Assembly: GCA_947173755.1 (NCBI GenBank)
Contig: CAMWGM010000076.1
Span: forward strand, 1-7,035
DNA length: 7,035 bases
Reading direction: 5' to 3'
DNA from: an uncultured Muribaculaceae bacterium
Lineage (GTDB): Bacteria; Bacteroidota; Bacteroidia; Bacteroidales; Muribaculaceae
The translations under genes and the position numbers were made by a program. Every line of letters starts with the position of its first letter. Within the stretch, counting starts at the first letter, position 1. The notes under the pieces are model-generated. The model ran no database searches. It was not told where the DNA came from and was given only the letters and a program-made list of their open reading frames with translations. Below are positions 1-6,156 of the stretch, one piece after another.

Positions 1-279
1 GACATGTATGTAGGCTTTGCCAAGACCGCCCGCGAGGAGGGTTTCGACAAGATCGCCACTCTTTTCGAAAAGGTAGGTGCTATCGAGAAGGCTCACGAAG
101 CACGTTACCGCCGCCTCCTCGCCAACATTGAGGAAGGCATCGTCTTCAGCCGCGACGGCGACCGCGTATGGGTGTGCCGCGAATGTGGCAATATCGTCTT
201 CGGCAAGAGTGCTCCCGAGAAATGCCCCGTCTGCGAGCATCCTCAGGCATACTTCGAACTCGAAGCCAAAAATTATTGA
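1..279 (+). CDS. Rubrerythrin, C-terminal part (5' end outside window)
   Basis: This is the last 92 codons of a rubrerythrin, a cytoplasmic diiron protein that reduces hydrogen peroxide in anaerobes and microaerophiles. The reading frame is open from base 1 and ends in TGA at 277-279. The helix containing EKAHEARY carries the ExxH-type diiron ligands of the last ferritin-like helix. It is followed by a C-terminal rubredoxin-like domain with two CxxC pairs (CREC at 175-186 and CPVC at 223-234), which bind a single iron and pass electrons to the diiron site. The ending HPQAYFE is typical of the family. Full-length members have about 190 residues, so roughly half the gene is missing on the left and its start and promoter cannot be seen. 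A strong terminator follows, so it is the last gene of its transcript. The family assignment is secure; the peroxidase role comes from family knowledge. Confidence 0.95.
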   Translation, partial: DMYVGFAKTAREEGFDKIATLFEKVGAIEKAHEARYRRLLANIEEGIVFSRDGDRVWVCRECGNIVFGKSAPEKCPVCEHPQAYFELEAKNY

Positions 280-327
280 TTGAAGTACCGCGAAGCCATC
301 AAGGTCCGACGGTAACTTATTGATAAC

Positions 328-362
328 TCAGCCCGGTCAAAACGTCCGGGCTGAACTTTTTT
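328..362 (+). terminator. Intrinsic terminator after rubrerythrin
   Basis: There is a perfect 9-bp inverted repeat, TCAGCCCGG at 328-336 and CCGGGCTGA at 346-354, with a 9-base loop. Six T residues follow at 357-362. A GC-rich stem followed directly by a T tract is the classic rho-independent form. It lies 49 bases after the rubrerythrin stop and just before the next promoter, so it insulates the two genes. Confidence 0.9.
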
Positions 363-376
363 GTGCGGTTTTTTAC

Positions 377-405
377 CTTGTTAAGTCAGATTTTTGTTAA
401 CTTTG
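377..405 (+). promoter_or_regulatory. Bacteroidota-type promoter for the fusion gene
   Basis: TAACTTTG at 398-405 is an exact match to the Bacteroidota -7 box TAnnTTTG. CTTG at 377-380 matches three of four bases of the -33 box TTTG. The gap is 17 bases, slightly shorter than the usual 19-21. Transcription would begin near 412, giving a leader of about 20 bases before the ATG at 432. The site lies inside the longest possible reading frame (which opens at 363), which argues against that far-upstream start. This is a motif match only. Confidence 0.6.
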
Positions 406-431
406 TATTTCTATCACCCTCAAATCTGAAT

Positions 432-1598
432 ATGATGGCTAACAAGAAAGTTTTTGTCAGCGGATGTTATGATATGCTTCATTCAGGACATGTGGCTTTT
501 TTCAAGGAGGCTTCCTCCTATGGTGATCTTTATGTGGGGATCGGCTCCGATAAGACTGTCGAGGAACTGAAACACCGCAAAACGGTTTATTCGGAAAAGG
601 AGCGGCTCTATATGGTGAAGGCCATAAGATATGTAACCGACGCGATGATCAACAGTGGCTCGGGAATGATGGACTTCGTGGAAAGTGTCGAAAAAGTCAA
701 GCCTGACATCTTTGTCGTCAATTCCGACGGTGGAAGTGATGCCAAACGCCGATTTTGCGAGGAACGCGGCATAGAATATGTGGTGCTGGAGCGTAAACCC
801 GATGAGGGGCTCGAAGCGCGATCGACCACTTCGCTCAGAAAAGGAGTTGTGTCACATCTCCCTTACCGCATCGATATCGCGGGAACCTGGATCGACCAGC
901 CATATGTTTCGGAGCATGGGGCCGGATGGGCTCTGACAATCTCCATCGAGCCTACGGAGGAATTTATGGAACGTGGAGGAATGTCGACCTCCACCCGAAA
1001 CGCGGCCCGTAAGATATGGCCATATGAACTTCCGAATTATAACGAGGAGATGATGGCTCGGTTGCTCTTCTGCTTCGAGAATGACCCTGAAAGCGGAGGT
1101 CATATCTCAGGCGCGCAGGACTCTATCGGTATCTGCATGTCGGGGCTTACGCGCCATTATTATGACAACCATTACTGGCCCTTGCGCATCGAGTCGTGTC
1201 ATGACGAGGAGATCCTCTCGTGGCTCGAAGATCATCTTTGTCTTGTGCCGATGTTCCCCAGGAGGGAAGATTGTTCGGTGGTCGAAGGTAAGGATATCAC
1301 TCCGGCGAAAGTCGCTGATCTCACTTCGGCGGCAGACCGCTGCTGGGATGCCATAATGGCTCGTGATCTCGATGGGTTTGCCAAGGCTTTCAGCGACTCA
1401 TTCGATGCTCAGGTCGCCATGTTTCCCGGAATGATGCAACCGGGAGTGCATGAGTGGATCGACAAGGTGCGACCCGATGTACTGGCATGGAAAATGACCG
1501 GTGCCGGGGGTGGCGGCTATCTCTGCTGTGTCACCGACGGAAAGCATCTTCCTGAAGGGGCAAAGCGCATCCGGATCCGTCGGAAGGGATTGTCGTGA
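432..1598 (+). CDS. Bifunctional-looking nucleotidyltransferase / GHMP-kinase-like fusion
   Basis: The 388-residue protein has two parts. Residues 5-138 resemble a cytidylyltransferase-type domain (glycerol-3-phosphate cytidylyltransferase and HldE C-terminal type). They carry the nucleotide-binding HSGH at 17-20 and a late RSTTSLR at 130-136 that matches the family's STTxxR-like motif. Residues 143-388 resemble a GHMP sugar kinase of the heptose/fucose kinase type: LPYRIDIAGTWID near 143-155 (substrate-binding segment), GGMSTST at 182-188 (probable ATP loop, normally GxGxSSA), SGAQDSIG at 226-233, and GAGGGGYL at 357-364 (motif 3). By inference it phosphorylates a sugar and activates it with a nucleotide, feeding surface glycan synthesis; the substrate is unknown. 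The kinase half is about 245 residues against roughly 330 in HddA-like enzymes, so it could be degenerate. I chose ATG 432 because the promoter and terminator lie within the upstream extension to 363; a second ATG at 435 is equally possible. It is monocistronic, with lpxB converging 19 bases beyond its stop. Confidence 0.8.
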   Translation: MMANKKVFVSGCYDMLHSGHVAFFKEASSYGDLYVGIGSDKTVEELKHRKTVYSEKERLYMVKAIRYVTDAMINSGSGMMDFVESVEKVKPDIFVVNSDGGSDAKRRFCEERGIEYVVLERKPDEGLEARSTTSLRKGVVSHLPYRIDIAGTWIDQPYVSEHGAGWALTISIEPTEEFMERGGMSTSTRNAARKIWPYELPNYNEEMMARLLFCFENDPESGGHISGAQDSIGICMSGLTRHYYDNHYWPLRIESCHDEEILSWLEDHLCLVPMFPRREDCSVVEGKDITPAKVADLTSAADRCWDAIMARDLDGFAKAFSDSFDAQVAMFPGMMQPGVHEWIDKVRPDVLAWKMTGAGGGGYLCCVTDGKHLPEGAKRIRIRRKGLS

Positions 1599-1617
1599 AG
1601 GAACTTGGCAGATTAAG

Positions 1618-2823
1618 TTAAGACTTCTTCTGTTCTCTCATTTTCTTCGCCAGCTCATAGATGGAGGCGGCTGCGTTTTCGGCTGCCGGTGTCTTGGTGG
1701 CGAGACGGGCACGCACGAGTGCATATCCTGCCAGTTGTGCATCCCGCTCTTTACTGTCGGAAAGCAACGGACGCAGTTGTGCGTCCACCTCCTCGGCGTT
1801 GCAGTGATGCATCAGCATCTCGGGGACTATGGCACTCCTCACTCCTGTTGCGTCGGCCCGGGCATCGACCCTTCTACGTGTCTCGGCATCGATTTTTCCT
1901 CCGATAAGGTTAGGAAGCGAAACATAGGGTATCTTAAGAATATGTTCGAAAGCGTTGTGGGCCACTTTCAGACCTATCGAGCGGTAGAGGACTACCTGTG
2001 GTGTTCCGGCGAGCGCACACTCGAGCGATGCCGTGCCCGATGTGACGAGCGCCGCCCGGGCCATCGCCATCAGCGTCAGGGTTTCTCCGGTTATGATCTT
2101 GAAGGACGTGAACCGGCGGTAGAGGGCGCGGTCGACAGATGGCGCTCCGGCCACAACCACCTGCATATCGTGGTGCAGACGACCCACTTGATCCATGACC
2201 GGGAGATTGTCTTTGATCTCCCCGACACGACTTCCCGGAATCAGCGCGAGAATGGGGCGGTTGTCAAGGCCATGTTTTTCGAGCCACTCCTCCCGTCGGG
2301 GCATACGCGAAAGTGTTCTTTCCACTTCTTCCACGGAAGGATTGCCGACATAGTCTACCTTCATCCCGTGGCCTGAAAACCACTCGGGTTCGAACGGGAG
2401 GATGGAAAGAGTCTTGTCGACCACCTTCTTCATCGTCTTCAGCCTGTATTCCTTCCATGCCCACAGTTTGGGTGCGATATACCATGCCGTCGGGATGCCG
2501 AGCGCGTTGGCATAACTGACCATCTTGAGATTGAACCCGGGGTAGTCGACAGCCACGAACAGATCGGGACGGAAAACCCTCATGGCCGAGCGGGCGATGC
2601 GCATGTTCCCTAACACATCTCCGATATGTAAGGCCACATTGACAAATCCCATATAAGCCATGCGGTCTATGTGGATGAGTGGACGCGAACCTGTTGCGGC
2701 CGACATTGCGTCGCCACCGAGGAAAAGGATTTTGGCCTCCGGATCGAGACGGCGAAGACATTCGATGACCCCAGCGGCATGAATATCGCCTGAAGCCTCT
2801 CCGGCCGAGAAGAAGTATTTCAT
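1618..2823 (-). CDS. lpxB: Lipid-A-disaccharide synthase LpxB
   Basis: LpxB is the glycosyltransferase (GT19) that joins UDP-2,3-diacylglucosamine to lipid X, making the beta-1,6 disaccharide of lipid A at the cytoplasmic face of the inner membrane. The 401-residue protein opens with the family signature SAGEASGD (residues 6-13). It contains MAYMGF (55-60), the VDYPGFN segment (92-98), WAWKEYR (121-127), the IPGSRVGEI loop (195-203) and SGTASLECAL (262-271), then YVSLPNLIGGK (300-310), which closely parallels YVSLPNLLAGR in Escherichia coli LpxB. Residues 311-331 form an arginine-rich insertion where the E. coli protein runs straight on, which accounts for the length (about 380 is usual). The ATG at 2823 is well placed because the signature begins within six residues. 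A consensus promoter lies immediately upstream, giving a leader of roughly a dozen bases. It appears to be a single-gene unit here, with no other lpx genes nearby. The identification is very strong. Confidence 0.97.
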   Translation of the reverse strand: MKYFFSAGEASGDIHAAGVIECLRRLDPEAKILFLGGDAMSAATGSRPLIHIDRMAYMGFVNVALHIGDVLGNMRIARSAMRVFRPDLFVAVDYPGFNLKMVSYANALGIPTAWYIAPKLWAWKEYRLKTMKKVVDKTLSILPFEPEWFSGHGMKVDYVGNPSVEEVERTLSRMPRREEWLEKHGLDNRPILALIPGSRVGEIKDNLPVMDQVGRLHHDMQVVVAGAPSVDRALYRRFTSFKIITGETLTLMAMARAALVTSGTASLECALAGTPQVVLYRSIGLKVAHNAFEHILKIPYVSLPNLIGGKIDAETRRRVDARADATGVRSAIVPEMLMHHCNAEEVDAQLRPLLSDSKERDAQLAGYALVRARLATKTPAAENAAASIYELAKKMREQKKS

Positions 2824-2842
2824 CTATGCTTAAGTTTGAAAG

Positions 2843-2874
2843 CAAAATTAACACATTTTTTGTTTGTCGGCAAA
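2843..2874 (-). promoter_or_regulatory. Promoter for lpxB
   Basis: Read on the minus strand, TTTG (complement of 2871-2874) is followed after exactly 20 bases by TAATTTTG (complement of 2843-2850). Both boxes match the Bacteroidota TTTG / TAnnTTTG consensus perfectly, with ideal spacing. Transcription should begin around 2836, about 13 bases before the lpxB ATG. Confidence 0.75.
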
Positions 2875-2893
2875 GAATTTTTGGGGATATTTG
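2863..2893 (+). promoter_or_regulatory. Promoter for the hydrolase-helicase pair
   Basis: TTTG at 2863-2866 is followed after 19 bases by GATATTTG at 2886-2893, which matches the -7 box TAnnTTTG in all but its first base. The predicted start near 2900 leaves about 16 bases before the ATG at 2916. It overlaps the lpxB promoter on the other strand, and the two -33 boxes are only four bases apart. Confidence 0.6.
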
Positions 2894-2915
2894 TGTTTTA
2901 ATTCAAAGTAGATCC

Positions 2916-3566
2916 ATGAGAGAACTTTTTTTGATGTTCTTTGTGCTGAGTCTGGCGGTCGGCAAGGCTGCCGAGCCTATTGCCGGTCTCCCGGAGGCCG
3001 ACGTCGAACGTATGTACCAGTATGTCTCGTCGCGTAACCCTGCGTTCGACCGCGAGGTGGCCGAGGCGTTCCATGATCTTGGGTGCATCTACGGCATCAG
3101 AGGTGACGTGGCGCTTTGCCAGGCCATCATCGAGACAGGTTGGTTCCGTTTCGACAACGGTACGTGCGTTCCTCCCGACGCTCATAATTATTGCGGGCTC
3201 GGGGTGAAACAGCGTGGCGACCTAGGTTGCAGTTTCGAGACGGTCAGGGATGGAGTAGCCGCTATGATGCAGCATCTTTACGCCTATTCGACCACCGCCG
3301 ATCTGCCGGAGGGGGAGACGATGATAGACCCCCGTTTCAAATATGTGCGTCGCGGGTGTGCTCCAAATTGGGAGGATCTTTCGGGACGCTGGGCCATGAG
3401 CGACGACTATGGCAGAAAAATTCTGCGCATCTATTCGGCCATGATGCTTCACGCCGTGGTTGAAAATCCCGAGCCTCCGGGCGCTCCGGATCCCTCTCTC
3501 CCGGATTCTATTGAAAACGAAATCTTTATGGAACTGCAGCAATATGAAACAAAACGAAATAATTAG
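2916..3566 (+). CDS. Exported glucosaminidase-type peptidoglycan hydrolase
   Basis: The 216-residue protein has an N-terminal signal peptide (hydrophobic FLMFFVLSLAVG at about 5-16, likely cut after the alanines near 18-19) and one glucosaminidase-like domain. Features of the GH73-like/FlgJ-like family include CQAIIETGWFRF (68-79) with probable catalytic Glu73, HNYCGLGV (90-97) matching the family's NNFxGIG segment, SFETVRDGVAAMMQHL (106-121), and IDPRFKYVRRGCAPNWEDLSGRWA (137-160). It probably cleaves the glycan backbone of peptidoglycan in the periplasm; exact bond specificity is inferred. Six cysteines (57, 68, 84, 93, 105, 148) could form disulfides after export. A proline-rich and acidic tail follows residue 183. 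I chose ATG 2916 because it begins a clean signal peptide and lies just after the promoter; the frame also extends to 2826, through the promoter. It overlaps the next gene by 23 bases, implying cotranscription. Confidence 0.85.
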   Translation: MRELFLMFFVLSLAVGKAAEPIAGLPEADVERMYQYVSSRNPAFDREVAEAFHDLGCIYGIRGDVALCQAIIETGWFRFDNGTCVPPDAHNYCGLGVKQRGDLGCSFETVRDGVAAMMQHLYAYSTTADLPEGETMIDPRFKYVRRGCAPNWEDLSGRWAMSDDYGRKILRIYSAMMLHAVVENPEPPGAPDPSLPDSIENEIFMELQQYETKRNN

Positions 3567-4863
3567 CAATATATCGTCCCGGCTCGGAATTTCCGAACTT
3601 AATGTCATGCAGAAACGCATGTCGGAGGTCGCACTCAAAGGCATTTTTACACTTCTTGCTCCGACCGGCTCGGGTAAGACTGTGGCGTTTGCCATACCAC
3701 TCCTCAAGAGTCTCCGCAAACCTGACGGGAGGGTTCAGGCCATCGTGATGGCTCCGTCGCGCGAACTCGTGCTTCAGATTTTCAACGTCATCCGTCCGTT
3801 GGCTTCCGAATATAAGACCGTGGCCTTCTACGGTGGTCATTCCATGCAGGAGGAGGCCAATTCGCTTTCGGTGACCCCGGATATCATCGTGGCTACACCG
3901 GGACGTCTGCTTGATCATCTCAATCGCCGGCAGATTGATCTCGGCGCGGTTTCAACACTCGTCATCGACGAATATGACAAGTCGCTCGAACTTGGATTTA
4001 CCGACGAGATGCGTCGTGTCTGCAAACGCTTGACAGGGCTTGGACTCGTCATTCTCACTTCGGCCACTCCTTTGGCGGCAATTCCTGAATATATTCCCGA
4101 CATGCCGGTAGAAAAGATAGATTTCACGGAAAAAGTCACATCGCCGAGAAAGCGCATGCAGGTTGTCGGGGTGGAATCGCCTGCCCGTGATAAACTCGAT
4201 ACACTCATTGATCTGCTCCATTCGCTCACTGACGGACGCGTCATCGTGTTTGTCAACCATCGAGAGGCTGCGGAACGTGTTCACGATGCCTTGCGCAAGG
4301 CCGGTTTACCCGCCGGACTCTATCACGGAGGTCTCGAGCAAAACGAACGCGAGAATGCAGTGGAACTTCTCGCAAACGGATCGACTCCCATTCTCGTCAG
4401 CACCGATCTGGGAGCACGTGGTCTTGACATCCCCGAACTGTCAGCCGTGATACATTACCACTTTCCCGTGAATGCTGAGGCGTGGACACATCGCAACGGA
4501 CGCACGGCACGTCAGGATGCCTCCGGTGATGTCTATGTCATAACGACAGAAGGTGAGGATATTCCCGATTTCATCAATTTCGACCGCACATATCGTCCTA
4601 CCGGAAACTCCGATGATCCGATCCGCTCGAAGGCTGCCACTCTTTACTTCAATGTGGGGAAAAAAGAGAAGATTTCCCGAGGCGATATCGTCGGATTTTT
4701 GATCGCCAAAGGAGGATTGACCAAGGATGAGATTGGCCGCATCGCGCTTCGCGATCATTCCGCTCTGGTTGCGGTGCCCCGCGAAAAAGCCCGGGATCTC
4801 GTCAAAACGCTCGCTCCCGAAAAAATCAAAAATACCCGTGCCAAAATCACCCGCCTGTCATAA
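3544..4863 (+). CDS. DEAD-box RNA helicase with DbpA-type C-terminal RNA-binding domain
   Basis: This 439-residue ATP-dependent RNA helicase probably acts in ribosome assembly or RNA remodelling in the cytoplasm. Motifs appear in order: Q motif around Gln23, motif I APTGSGKT (39-46), Ia PSREL (71-75), Ib TPGR (118-121), II DEYD (142-145), III SAT (173-175), IV VIVFVNHR (233-240), V STDLGARGLDI (286-296) and VI HRNGRTAR (316-323). Residues 367-438 match the DbpA RNA-binding domain (LYFNVGKKEKISRGDIVGFL ... IGRIALRDHSALVAVP). In Escherichia coli DbpA this domain recognises 23S rRNA hairpin 92, but CsdA and YxiN relatives share it, so I give no symbol. Motif II has Tyr in place of the usual Ala. 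ATG 3544 gives the normal short lead-in to the Q motif; the frame opens at 3460 but that would overlap the hydrolase by over 100 bases. Translation is probably coupled to the upstream gene. No intrinsic terminator follows. Confidence 0.93.
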   Translation: MKQNEIISNISSRLGISELNVMQKRMSEVALKGIFTLLAPTGSGKTVAFAIPLLKSLRKPDGRVQAIVMAPSRELVLQIFNVIRPLASEYKTVAFYGGHSMQEEANSLSVTPDIIVATPGRLLDHLNRRQIDLGAVSTLVIDEYDKSLELGFTDEMRRVCKRLTGLGLVILTSATPLAAIPEYIPDMPVEKIDFTEKVTSPRKRMQVVGVESPARDKLDTLIDLLHSLTDGRVIVFVNHREAAERVHDALRKAGLPAGLYHGGLEQNERENAVELLANGSTPILVSTDLGARGLDIPELSAVIHYHFPVNAEAWTHRNGRTARQDASGDVYVITTEGEDIPDFINFDRTYRPTGNSDDPIRSKAATLYFNVGKKEKISRGDIVGFLIAKGGLTKDEIGRIALRDHSALVAVPREKARDLVKTLAPEKIKNTRAKITRLS

Positions 4864-6156
4864 GCGGATGGTGAAGATGGTTGAGCCCGGGTGAGGGGTG
4901 GCGAGGGAGAAGCGGAATCCGTGGGCGGTAAGGATTTCGCTGACGACTGTCAGACCGATCCCGTGACCGGATGGGCGCGTGGTGAAGAACGGTGTGAAAA
5001 GTTGTCTTGAAACTTCGGGAGAGATGCCCGGCCCGTTATCTTCGACTGTGATGGTCGGATGGGGGAGAGGAGATAACTTCAGTTTCACGCAAGGATGGTT
5101 TTCGGATCCGGTGGAGGCGCTTTCGGCGGCGTTCTTCACGATGTTGACCATCACCTGCTCCATGAGTACGGGATCGAGATTGGCCATCACTCTGCGTCCC
5201 GGAAGTAAGGACTCGAAACTGACTCCGAAACGGCTGCAGAGACTTTGTAGCAGAGGCAATTTATCGGACAACAGCATATTGACATCTACTGCCATCGGCA
5301 TAGGGGCCGGAATCTTCACGGCTTTTGCAAGACGGGCTATAAATGATGCGGTTTCCTTGCAGCGGTCGCTACATGAGTGTAGCGATTCGGCGATATCAGG
5401 CTCGGTTTCCGAAAAAATCGGAGTCAGAGTGTCAAGTGTAGAAGTCACGCCGGCCATAAGATTGTTGACTTCGTGCGACATGATGCGTATCGCTTTGCCG
5501 TAGGAACTACGCTCGGCCCGACGCACTTCATCAGTCAGCATTTCTATAAGATAGAACGGGTGTTCATAGCCGGAGTCCATGAATCCGTGGCGGGAAAGAC
5601 GGAATATATTGGAATCGGTGAGTCGTAACTCCGTTGACTCGTCGCGCGAAAGTTTGCCGAGGGTTTCGGCTACCGTCCCATGCAGATCGCTCAACTTCAT
5701 TCCGGTCGTCATTCCGGGATTCGAGGGTTCGAGTATAGCGATCGCGGTCGGATTGAGGAGCGATATACGGTCGTTTCCGTCAACCATTATTACCCCGAGT
5801 GGCGAGACTTCGAGCACACGGTCGAGAAGCCGGTCCTGCTCGCGCATTTTTAACCTTTCGGTTCTCATCGATGCCATCATGCTGTTGAAGAGACGGATGA
5901 TGTTGTCCATCTCCGGTTGACCGGTCGGGGCCAACCGGCTCGAAAAATCACGGCCTTTCAGCAGATCGGCACCGATCATCAGCGAGTGCAGCGGCCTGAT
6001 GATTTTCCGTCTGAAAAACAGAGCCACAATCAACTGTATCACAGTCACCCCGCGAAGCATCCAGACCACCCATAGAGGTCCCACGCAGACCATCGAGGCT
6101 ATGCCGCTGCAAATGGCCGAGACAATGATGATTATCAGGATGAATGAGGCTTTCAT
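4858..6156 (-). CDS. NtrY/NtrB-like sensor histidine kinase
   Basis: The 432-residue membrane kinase is the partner of the regulator immediately upstream. Two hydrophobic segments (about 4-23 and 28-48) are separated by only a few residues, so there is almost no periplasmic sensor. A HAMP-like linker (about 50-105) and a PAS-like domain (about 110-205, including VSPLGVIMVDGNDRISLLNP) follow. The dimerisation/phosphoacceptor helix has MSHEVNN (226-232) with His228. The ATPase domain has an N box (NIVKNAAES, 338-346), G1 DNGPGI (373-378), F box FTPFFTTR (387-394) and G2 GHGIGL (397-402). All catalytic elements are present, so it should autophosphorylate and transfer to the regulator. The signal is unknown, but the topology suggests a cytoplasmic or membrane-borne cue. 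Its ATG overlaps the regulator stop (ATGA, 6153-6156). Its stop overlaps the end of the convergent helicase gene by 6 bases. Confidence 0.93.
   Translation of the reverse strand: MKASFILIIIIVSAICSGIASMVCVGPLWVVWMLRGVTVIQLIVALFFRRKIIRPLHSLMIGADLLKGRDFSSRLAPTGQPEMDNIIRLFNSMMASMRTERLKMREQDRLLDRVLEVSPLGVIMVDGNDRISLLNPTAIAILEPSNPGMTTGMKLSDLHGTVAETLGKLSRDESTELRLTDSNIFRLSRHGFMDSGYEHPFYLIEMLTDEVRRAERSSYGKAIRIMSHEVNNLMAGVTSTLDTLTPIFSETEPDIAESLHSCSDRCKETASFIARLAKAVKIPAPMPMAVDVNMLLSDKLPLLQSLCSRFGVSFESLLPGRRVMANLDPVLMEQVMVNIVKNAAESASTGSENHPCVKLKLSPLPHPTITVEDNGPGISPEVSRQLFTPFFTTRPSGHGIGLTVVSEILTAHGFRFSLATPHPGSTIFTIRL
6153..6156 (-). other. ATGA stop/start overlap coupling regulator and kinase
   Basis: On the minus strand the bases read ATGA: ATG starts the kinase and TGA ends the regulator. 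This four-base overlap is a common arrangement for translational coupling and supports a single operon with both partners made in proportion. Confidence 0.9.

Noticed and set aside
286..314. TACCG/CGGTA repeat after the rubrerythrin stop
   Set aside because: Five pairs with a 19-base loop; the perfect 9-bp hairpin just downstream explains termination better.
363..431. Upstream extension of the fusion protein to 363
   Set aside because: The extension spans a consensus promoter and begins at the end of the terminator T tract. Its start is not ATG, and the encoded residues are not part of the nucleotidyltransferase fold.
1602..1619. Inverted repeat AACTT/AAGTT between the fusion gene and lpxB as a shared terminator
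   Set aside because: Only five AT-rich base pairs and no T tract; too weak to call.
1830..1851. TGGCAC ... TTGC resembling a sigma-54 promoter
   Set aside because: The spacer is 12 bases rather than the required 5, and it lies inside lpxB coding sequence.
1501..2376. A 291-codon open frame on the plus strand opposite lpxB
   Set aside because: It lies antisense to a confidently identified lpxB, its translation is rich in Cys, His and Arg with no recognisable domain, and it has no promoter of its own.
2826..2915. Upstream extension of the hydrolase to 2826
   Set aside because: It would run through both divergent promoters, and the signal peptide begins properly at 2916.
4848..4893. CACCCG/CGGGTG inverted repeat spanning the helicase-kinase junction
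   Set aside because: Six base pairs across a 34-base loop with no T tract; probably chance in GC-rich coding sequence.
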